Shown here: in pieces, positions 21,006 through 25,821 of the stretch
Numbering within the stretch: the first letter of the stretch is position 1
Layout of the letters: each line of letters begins with the position of its first letter
DNA from: Eubacterium sp.
GTDB taxonomy: Bacteria > Bacillota > Clostridia > Lachnospirales > Lachnospiraceae
Length of the DNA stretch: 25,821 bases
Direction: 5' to 3'
Assembly (NCBI GenBank): GCA_017445525.1
Contig: JAFSTZ010000032.1
Coordinates: 1-25,821, forward strand
Made by a program: the position numbers and the translations under genes
The notes under the pieces: model-generated
Seen by the model: the letters and a program-made list of their open reading frames with translations, nothing else
Told to the model about the DNA's origin: nothing
Database searches by the model: none

Positions 21006-22124
21006 ATGATGAATATTGAACAGATAAAGAGGGAATTACTGAACTACGACGGACCTTCCATGCGTATCATGGAGGTCTGCGGTTCGCACACTGAGGCGGT
21101 GGCAAAGTTCGGTATTCCCTCTCTTTTGTCGGATAAGATCAAGCTTTTATCCGGACCCGGATGTCCTGTATGTGTGACTACTTCGGCCTATATTGATCGG
21201 TTGATAGATCTGGTCAACGACGGGTATATAGTTGCGACCTTTGGTGATCTGATAAGGGTTCCGGGTAGCAGCAGGAGCCTGGCTGATGTCCGTCAGTCTG
21301 TCAGCCGTCCTGATAGTGACAGTATGAAGTCAGGTGACGTAGGAGTCGACGACAGGAGCGATAAGAGGGATATAAATGGCAGGGTTGAGATGGTGTACTC
21401 GCCCATGGATATCATAAAAATGGCTGAGGATGAGCCGGACAGAGAGTTTGTTTTTGCCGCTGTGGGGTTTGAGACAACGACTCCGGTTTATGCGCTGCTT
21501 ATGGATGAGATCATAGAGAGGAATATCAGGAATATCAAACTCCTCACCTCTGTAAAAACCATGCCGAAGGTTATAGATACTATCATGTCATCAGGGGCGA
21601 GTATTGATGGATTTCTGGCTCCGGGGCATGTGTCCGTGGTTACGGGATGGGATATCTTTACGCCTATAGCCGAGAAGTTTTCCATCCCTTTATGTGTGTC
21701 CGGTTTTAGGGCAGAAGAGCTTCTGGTGGCGATCTATGGTATAGTCAGGCACAGAGGGCAGGGAGTGGTGAAGAATTATTATCCTTCGGTCGTTACCTCC
21801 GAGGGGAATGTTTCAGCGAAGAGAGCAGTAGAGAAGTATTTCAGACCTGCCGATGCCGCATGGAGAGGATTGGGTGTTATCCCTGACTCGGGTATGCTGC
21901 TTCGTGATGAATATATGGATTATGATGCCGGTAGCGCTGGTCTTGACAAGGATGAAAAAAAGAATCCTGCCTGTCATTGCGATCAGGTGTTGATGGGAAA
22001 TATAAGACCGTATGAATGTCCGCTTTTCGGAAAAAGATGCAATCCCATGGATCCGCAGGGTGCCTGCATGGTATCGACGGAGGGGAGCTGTTATTCGTAC
22101 TTCGTTAATAAGAGGAGAGATTGA
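21006..22124 (+). CDS. hypD: HypD, hydrogenase maturation iron-sulfur protein
   Basis: HypD works with HypC to assemble the Fe(CN)2CO group. The 372-aa protein has the family cysteine motifs: MEVCGSHT (C25), GPGCPVC (C53 and C56), and the C-terminal [4Fe-4S] region running CHCDQVLMG, YECPLFGKRCNP, GACMVSTEGSC. VGFETTTP and LAPGHVSVVTG are also typical. Between the SLADV segment and the MVYSPMD strand lies a hydrophilic insertion of about 30 residues (about 97-127, rich in Asp, Ser and Arg) that family members usually lack. ATG 21006 or 21009 could be the start; no strong Shine-Dalgarno is seen, and the 3-bp spacing from hypC suggests coupling. A terminator hairpin follows 12 bp after the stop. 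Confidence 0.95.
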   Translation: MMNIEQIKRELLNYDGPSMRIMEVCGSHTEAVAKFGIPSLLSDKIKLLSGPGCPVCVTTSAYIDRLIDLVNDGYIVATFGDLIRVPGSSRSLADVRQSVSRPDSDSMKSGDVGVDDRSDKRDINGRVEMVYSPMDIIKMAEDEPDREFVFAAVGFETTTPVYALLMDEIIERNIRNIKLLTSVKTMPKVIDTIMSSGASIDGFLAPGHVSVVTGWDIFTPIAEKFSIPLCVSGFRAEELLVAIYGIVRHRGQGVVKNYYPSVVTSEGNVSAKRAVEKYFRPADAAWRGLGVIPDSGMLLRDEYMDYDAGSAGLDKDEKKNPACHCDQVLMGNIRPYECPLFGKRCNPMDPQGACMVSTEGSCYSYFVNKRRD

Positions 22125-22133
22125 TCGAAATAA

Positions 22134-22159
22134 AAAGAGCATCCGTCAGGATGCTCTTT
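22134..22159. terminator. Bidirectional terminator between convergent genes
   Basis: GAGCATCC (22137-22144) pairs with GGATGCTC (22149-22156), extended by A-T pairs, with a 4-base loop. The minus strand reads into TTTTTATTT, a good tail for the gene at 22181-22696. The plus strand has a short TTTGATAT tail, weaker but placed right for hypD. Confidence 0.8.
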
Positions 22160-22180
22160 GATATATCTGATGAAAGGTGA

Positions 22181-22696
22181 TCAGAAATCGATAACCATGG
22201 TCTCATCGCCCTTGTCGTTGATCACATAGAAAGCCTTTCTCTCCTCAGGCTTTACATAGATACGAAGAGACTTGATGTTCCCAACACGATGACCTGAGTT
22301 CTTGTATGCTTCCTTAACGCGGTCTACAAGCTGCTCTGCAACTACAAGGTCCTCGCCGGCATACTGGATGATGGTCTCCTGAACGCTCTCAACGACCTTG
22401 TTCTTGGATCCCGGCTTACGTCCTCTCTTCGGAGCAGCCTTGGTTGTCTTCTTTGCAGCAGGCTTAGCAGCTGTCTTAGCAGCGGGCTTTTTAGCTGCAG
22501 GCTTCTTAGCAGCCGGTTTCTTAGCTGCAGGCTTTTTAGCAGCAGGCTTCTTTGCAGGAGCTGCCTTCTCAGTTGTCTTTGCAGCGGTAGTAGCTGTTGT
22601 AGCAGCTGTAGTAGTTGCTGTAGAAGTTGCAGTCTTAACTGTCTCTGCGGCTTTTGTTGCAGGTGCTTTGGTTGTAGCTGTTGTTTTGTTATCCAT
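22181..22696 (-). CDS. Lys/Ala/Pro-rich AT-hook protein with C-terminal DUF6465-like domain
   Basis: The 171-aa protein has three parts. Residues 1-48 are Thr/Ala-rich and low complexity. Residues 49-89 are histone H1-like, with five tandem KKPAA units (49-73) and further PAAKK. Residues 90-100 hold an AT-hook core RGRKP (91-95). The C-terminal 70 residues are folded, with YAGEDLVVAEQLVDRVKEAY and SLRIYVKPEERKAFYVIND, a pattern I associate with DUF6465 of Lachnospiraceae. DNA binding or compaction is likely from the tail, but the role of the C-terminal domain is unknown. The start ATG at 22696 has AAGGAG upstream. It has its own promoter and terminator, so it is a single-gene unit. Confidence 0.82.
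   Translation of the reverse strand: MDNKTTATTKAPATKAAETVKTATSTATTTAATTATTAAKTTEKAAPAKKPAAKKPAAKKPAAKKPAAKKPAAKTAAKPAAKKTTKAAPKRGRKPGSKNKVVESVQETIIQYAGEDLVVAEQLVDRVKEAYKNSGHRVGNIKSLRIYVKPEERKAFYVINDKGDETMVIDF
22480..22554 (-). repeat. 15-bp tandem repeat encoding KKPAA units
   Basis: Five near-identical 15-bp units (plus-strand reading like AGGCTTCTTAGCAGC) lie in the coding part of the AT-hook gene. Third-base differences between units show they have been kept at the protein level. The number of units may vary between strains by slippage. Confidence 0.85.
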
Positions 22697-22753
22697 GATT
22701 CTGTTCTCCTTTTTTAATTTACGGATAAGAAAAATCTTTACGTTACAATGTAT

Positions 22754-22782
22754 AATATAATACTAAACGCATAGAAATGCAA
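22754..22782 (-). promoter_or_regulatory. Sigma-A-like promoter of the AT-hook protein gene
   Basis: Read on the minus strand: TTGCAT (22782-22777), a 17-bp spacer, and TATATT (22759-22754). Transcription should start near 22747, leaving about 50 nt of leader. The region 22783-22869 upstream is AT-rich and holds no gene that I can see. Confidence 0.72.
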
Positions 22783-22869
22783 TAGTTTTTTTCAAAAAAT
22801 TACAATTTTCTTGTTTTTCATGAAAAAAAGTGCCCGGTTTCTGTTGAAATAATCACAGGATAAACCCTG

Positions 22870-22895
22870 AAAAGAGCCGAAAACTCGGCTCTTTT
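22870..22895. terminator. Intrinsic terminator downstream of the CapA-like gene
   Basis: GAGCCGA (22874-22880) pairs with TCGGCTC (22885-22891) around AAAC, and the stem continues with four A-T pairs. It serves the minus-strand gene ending at 22979. The gap 22896-22978 is AT-rich with no gene seen. Confidence 0.8.
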
Positions 22896-22978
22896 GCGGA
22901 ATAACAACTGAATTGTAATATATTTTTATTTCTTTAAAACTTTTTTTGTCAACTTGTATACAAATTCATTGTTTTTGA

Positions 22979-24196
22979 TCAGTTTTTGGTCAATAGTAAC
23001 GAAATAGTAGTGGTCAGCTTTCCACTGCTGTTTTTAAGTGTAGTTCCAAGAGCTTCGCACATATCATTTATCTTTGAAAGGACTCTTTTTTTCTCGGATC
23101 CCTTTTTCGGTGTAGGCTGATAGTTATTATAACTTGTTGTTGAGGATAGACAGCAGGGGATGATTCTCAGGACTGTCTGTCTCACTTTCAGCTTTCCGTT
23201 TTTAAAGATAAATGTCGGCCTGGCGATCATAGTATCTTTATCTGAAGGATTTGAGTTTCCGCCGAAGCAGAAGTTGCCGAGACTGTATACTATGTATGCT
23301 TTTTTGTATTTTTCCACACCCTGTAATACATGCGGGTGATGACCGAGTACCAGGTTTGCACCGAGATCGATCGCGTATCTTGCAAGTCCTTTTTGAGACT
23401 CTCTCGGATAATATTGTCGTTCGATGCCATCATGCATGCTCATGATGATAAGGTCGCAGTTTCTTCTTTTCAGTTTCTTTATCCCCGATGCTATCTGCGA
23501 TTTGGATCCTTCGTAACTGTCCAGTCCGCAAACAGATATCATGCCGATCTTATATTTGTTTCCGGTTTTTTCTTTTTTGATCCTGTACGTAGATACGATC
23601 GAGTAAGATGAATACTTTACGCCTGCTTTTTTCAGAGTCTCTCTGGTGTCGTTATAGCTTTCGATGCCGAAATCACGACAGTGGTTATTTGCAAATGCAA
23701 CTGCCTCTACGCTTCCCTTTGTAAGTACTTTGACGTATGACGGCGGTGCTCTGAAAGTAAATGTCTTGTCGACTCTCGTTGTTCTGTTGGTGAGAGTCCC
23801 CTCGAAGTTTACTATGGTCATATCATCGTTTGCAAAGTATCTCTGAACATTTTTCAGGAAATAAGAATAATCCTGTACCCTGTCGTAGGTTGCGATAAAG
23901 CTGGATCCATATCCGAACCTGGGATCGGTTCCGATGGTGCAGTCGCCCGCACAGCTGAGGGTTATCCTGTCGATCTGCGGGGTGGGTTTAGGAGTCGGAG
24001 TCGGTTTTTCTGTGGAAACCGGGGCGGGAGTTTCATCGGTTGCTACCACATCCGTGTTACCGTTTTCATCTTCTTCCGTTATGGCTGACTGCACCTGCTC
24101 TGTGGTCGGTTCACCTGCGGAGCCGCAAGCAGTGAGTAGGAGAGCAGTTATCAGAAATACGGAAATCCTGGTCAGTTGTTTTTTATGTGTTTTCAT
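22979..24196 (-). CDS. CapA-family (PGA_cap) lipoprotein
   Basis: This 405-aa protein has a lipoprotein signal (basic start, hydrophobic ISVFLITALLL, lipobox LTAC with C24), then an acidic and Thr/Pro-rich linker to about residue 77, then a CapA domain of the metallophosphatase superfamily. Motifs in order: SCAGDCTIG (D85), VNFEGTLT (N130, E132), FANNHCRDFG (N171, H172), SMHDGIE (H255), GHHPHV (H286, H289) and YSLGNF. The usual Trp of MHWG is Asp here. Relatives include the capsule and poly-gamma-glutamate protein CapA, but most members are of unknown substrate, and no capBC is seen. ATG 24196 is chosen because AGGAGG lies at 24201-24206 and the signal peptide begins there; the frame runs upstream without support. 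It follows galK by 67 bp on the same strand. Confidence 0.9.
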   Translation of the reverse strand: MKTHKKQLTRISVFLITALLLTACGSAGEPTTEQVQSAITEEDENGNTDVVATDETPAPVSTEKPTPTPKPTPQIDRITLSCAGDCTIGTDPRFGYGSSFIATYDRVQDYSYFLKNVQRYFANDDMTIVNFEGTLTNRTTRVDKTFTFRAPPSYVKVLTKGSVEAVAFANNHCRDFGIESYNDTRETLKKAGVKYSSYSIVSTYRIKKEKTGNKYKIGMISVCGLDSYEGSKSQIASGIKKLKRRNCDLIIMSMHDGIERQYYPRESQKGLARYAIDLGANLVLGHHPHVLQGVEKYKKAYIVYSLGNFCFGGNSNPSDKDTMIARPTFIFKNGKLKVRQTVLRIIPCCLSSTTSYNNYQPTPKKGSEKKRVLSKINDMCEALGTTLKNSSGKLTTTISLLLTKN

Positions 24197-24263
24197 AAAT
24201 CCTCCTTGGAATGCATAGTACGATGTATCATCGTTTGAATGAAGTTGTGTTCGACAGGAATCA

Positions 24264-25553
24264 TCAGACAACCTGTACACCTCCGTATGGGCGGATCAAC
24301 AGCACGTGGCATGAACCCTCGCCAAAGAGCTGATCCATCTGGGCTCGATAGTTTTCAAGCTGCTCATTTTTAACAAATGCCTGTATCGTCCCTGCAAAAC
24401 CTCCTCCATGGATGCGGCATACACCTGACGAGCTTTCTTTCAGTATGATGTCACTTGCCATAAGAGCAACGGAAGTGTTTTGATGAACGGGATCGTGAGG
24501 CGGGTATACATTTTGCAGATATTTATATGAAGAGTTCCCAGACTCGTCTATGATCCTTAAAAAATCATCAAAGCGGTTTTCCTTCAGGGCTGATACCGCG
24601 CTTTCTACTCTTTTGCATTCTTCGTAGAAGTGTATTGCCCGTATAAATGCTCTGTCGCCGGCTTTCTCACGGATCGTGGATGCTTTCTTCAGTATTTCTG
24701 TTTCGGTTATCTCTCTGAGGACATTTTTATCAAAAATAGAAGCGACACGGCACATCTCTTCAGGGATGGCAGCGTATTCGGGTGTAAGATTTGCATGCGA
24801 GCCTTTTGTGTCCGTTATACACAGGCTGTATCCGGCATCCTTCAGTGAAAAGTCGATTTTTTCTATCTTTGGATCTGACGGGTTTTCAAAGTCCATATAG
24901 CAGAGCGCTCCGACGGAACATGCCATCTGATCCATGAGTCCGCATGGTTTTCCGAAGTAGACATTCTCGGCGTACTGACCTATGACGGCTATCTCGACCG
25001 GGTCGATCCGCATATCGTTATACAGTCCTGACAGGATGGTTCCGAGTATTGTTTCAAAGGCGGCTGAGGAGGAAAGTCCCGAACCAGACAGAACGTTGCT
25101 GGTCACATATGCGTTGAAGCCTCCTATGTTGTAACCGAATTCTTTTGACTTGGCAAGCACACCACGGATAAGCGCATTGGTCGTTCCTTCCTCGGAAGAG
25201 TTAGTGGTCAGACAGTCGGTATCGACAGTTATCATTTCATAACCTTCCGAGAGCAGTCGAACCTCTTTATCATCTCTTGGGAATACAACTGCGATCGCGT
25301 CGTCGCTTATGGAGGCCGCCAGTACTTCGCCGTGTTGATGATCCGTATGGTTGCCGCAAACCTCGGTGCGACCGGGCGCAGAGAAGATATGGACTTCTAC
25401 TGTATCGTCGTCGAAGGTTTGACGGTATTTTTCTATCGCTTCGACGTACCGTTTTTGTTGCGTCCGGACCTCGTCGGCTGTTTGGTAGATATCAAGAAGT
25501 TTGTCGTCGAGGTTTCCGTCATTTATATATGAGATAAGTTGTTCAGCTGTCAT
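24264..25553 (-). CDS. galK: Galactokinase (GHMP kinase family)
   Basis: Galactokinase phosphorylates alpha-D-galactose with ATP in the Leloir pathway. This 429-aa protein has all three GHMP signatures: FSAPGRTEVCGNHTDHQHG (57-75, the galactokinase signature), the ATP-binding loop VLSGSGLSSSAA (154-165), and the C-terminal RIHGGGFAGTIQAF (about 380-393). The probable catalytic Asp lies in GLMDQMACS. The GRTEVCGNHTDHQHG form is the one common in Clostridia, with an N-terminal extension of about 55 residues. The start is ATG at 25553, with GGAGGGAGG just upstream; the longer frame would place this sequence inside the gene. Other gal genes are not visible. The CapA-like gene downstream may be in the same transcript. 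Confidence 0.94.
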   Translation of the reverse strand: MTAEQLISYINDGNLDDKLLDIYQTADEVRTQQKRYVEAIEKYRQTFDDDTVEVHIFSAPGRTEVCGNHTDHQHGEVLAASISDDAIAVVFPRDDKEVRLLSEGYEMITVDTDCLTTNSSEEGTTNALIRGVLAKSKEFGYNIGGFNAYVTSNVLSGSGLSSSAAFETILGTILSGLYNDMRIDPVEIAVIGQYAENVYFGKPCGLMDQMACSVGALCYMDFENPSDPKIEKIDFSLKDAGYSLCITDTKGSHANLTPEYAAIPEEMCRVASIFDKNVLREITETEILKKASTIREKAGDRAFIRAIHFYEECKRVESAVSALKENRFDDFLRIIDESGNSSYKYLQNVYPPHDPVHQNTSVALMASDIILKESSSGVCRIHGGGFAGTIQAFVKNEQLENYRAQMDQLFGEGSCHVLLIRPYGGVQVV

Positions 25554-25565
25554 GGTGCCTCCCTC

Positions 25566-25598
25566 CTGATACATCGTTATATGGTTTGGTTGTATCAG
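25566..25598 (-). promoter_or_regulatory. Inverted repeat in the galK leader
   Basis: CTGATAC (25566-25572) and GTATCAG (25592-25598) are perfect inverted arms with 19 bases between them. On the minus strand the repeat begins at about the predicted transcription start and its last arm touches the Shine-Dalgarno region (25559-25567). It could be an operator or a leader hairpin that limits ribosome access. Confidence 0.5.
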
Positions 25599-25602
25599 CT
25601 AC

Positions 25603-25631
25603 ATGATATCACATGTCAGGGGTGCCCGCAA
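25603..25631 (-). promoter_or_regulatory. Sigma-A-like promoter of galK
   Basis: Read on the minus strand: TTGCGG (25631-25626), a 17-bp spacer, and TATCAT (25608-25603), preceded by TGTGA. Transcription would start near 25596, about 43 nt before the ATG. Confidence 0.6.
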
Positions 25632-25821
25632 GTGATAAAATATGGTTTTGCTCATTAGCAACGAGTCGACACGCTCGTTGCGTCCAATAATCAGCCGCGG
25701 CGAGCAAGTATCCTCACTTTCGCATTAGCGGCTCGCACGAATCACTCTTCGTTCCGGACATACGTTGATTAACATGCGTGTCTCTGCGGAACTCGCGTAG
25801 ATTTTTTTATGTCGCACTTCG
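25632..25821. other. Non-coding DNA with several short inverted repeats, truncated by the window end
   Basis: No gene is supported here. GCAACGAG (25658-25665) pairs with CTCGTTGC (25674-25681) around an 8-base loop. GCCGC (25694-25698) can pair with GCGGC (25728-25732), or alternatively GCGAGC (25700-25705) with GCTCGC (25731-25736). A T-run (ATTTTTTTAT) lies at about 25801-25810. The region may be part of a larger structured or repeated element, but it does not share the apical loop of the two hairpin elements described above. Confidence 0.45.

Noticed and set aside
22398..22760. Plus-strand open frame rich in Ala and Val, membrane-like
   Set aside because: It is the antisense of the Lys/Ala repeat gene; hydrophobicity is a by-product of reading AAG and GCA repeats backwards.
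22954..22963. Palindrome TTGTATACAA after the CapA-like gene
   Set aside because: Ten bases in AT-rich DNA are expected by chance, and no promoter or gene start lies beside it.

Overview
The window looks like a chromosomal segment from a Lachnospiraceae-type anaerobic Firmicute, possibly close to Butyrivibrio or Pseudobutyrivibrio. The grounds are strong AGGAGG ribosome-binding sites, sigma-A-like promoters with 17-bp spacers, a GerW/YtfJ plus DUF2953 (YtfI-like) pair, a zinc-ribbon L28 protein, the Asp23 (YloU)-FakA (YloV) pair, a six-subunit Ech hydrogenase, and a Lys/Ala-rich protein with a C-terminal domain resembling DUF6465. The genus is an inference. No tRNA, rRNA, CRISPR array or transposase was seen.

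Layout. Positions 3-119 hold the 3' end of a probable PMT-type glycosyltransferase gene, followed by two unrecognised conserved-looking genes (133-1479, 1572-1961). Positions 1945-2263 are non-coding and hold a long hairpin element and a 30-bp direct repeat. Then come the DUF2953 and GerW genes, rpmB with its own promoter and terminator, and an asp23-fakA-araC-like run. Positions 7371-12849 are echABCDEF, a membrane-bound energy-converting [NiFe] hydrogenase expected to couple ferredoxin-dependent H2 turnover to ion movement. A second copy of the hairpin element sits between echE and echF. hypF follows directly. Next are two tandem, paralogous sensor histidine kinases, hypE, a secreted Ig-like protein with its own promoter, then hypC and hypD. 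After a bidirectional terminator the strand switches: a Lys/Ala-rich AT-hook protein, a CapA-like lipoprotein and galactokinase are all on the minus strand. The window ends in structured non-coding DNA.

How the genes fit together. EchA-F form the enzyme. HypF, HypE, HypC and HypD make and carry the Fe(CN)2CO moiety of its active site. The nickel-insertion genes hypA and hypB are not here. EchE stops right after its C-terminal nickel-binding motif, so no maturation protease is expected, and none is seen. The two kinases share one extracytoplasmic sensor domain, and their catalytic motifs depart from consensus in different ways, which suggests a paired sensor inserted in the hydrogenase-maturation locus.

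Most notable observations: (1) two copies of a hairpin element with a near-identical apical loop and completely different but fully complementary outer stems, one of them inside the hydrogenase operon; (2) the kinase pair, whose first gene appears to have a leaderless start; (3) hydrophilic insertions in HypF, HypE and HypD alike; (4) a secreted Ig-like protein gene leading the hypCD unit.
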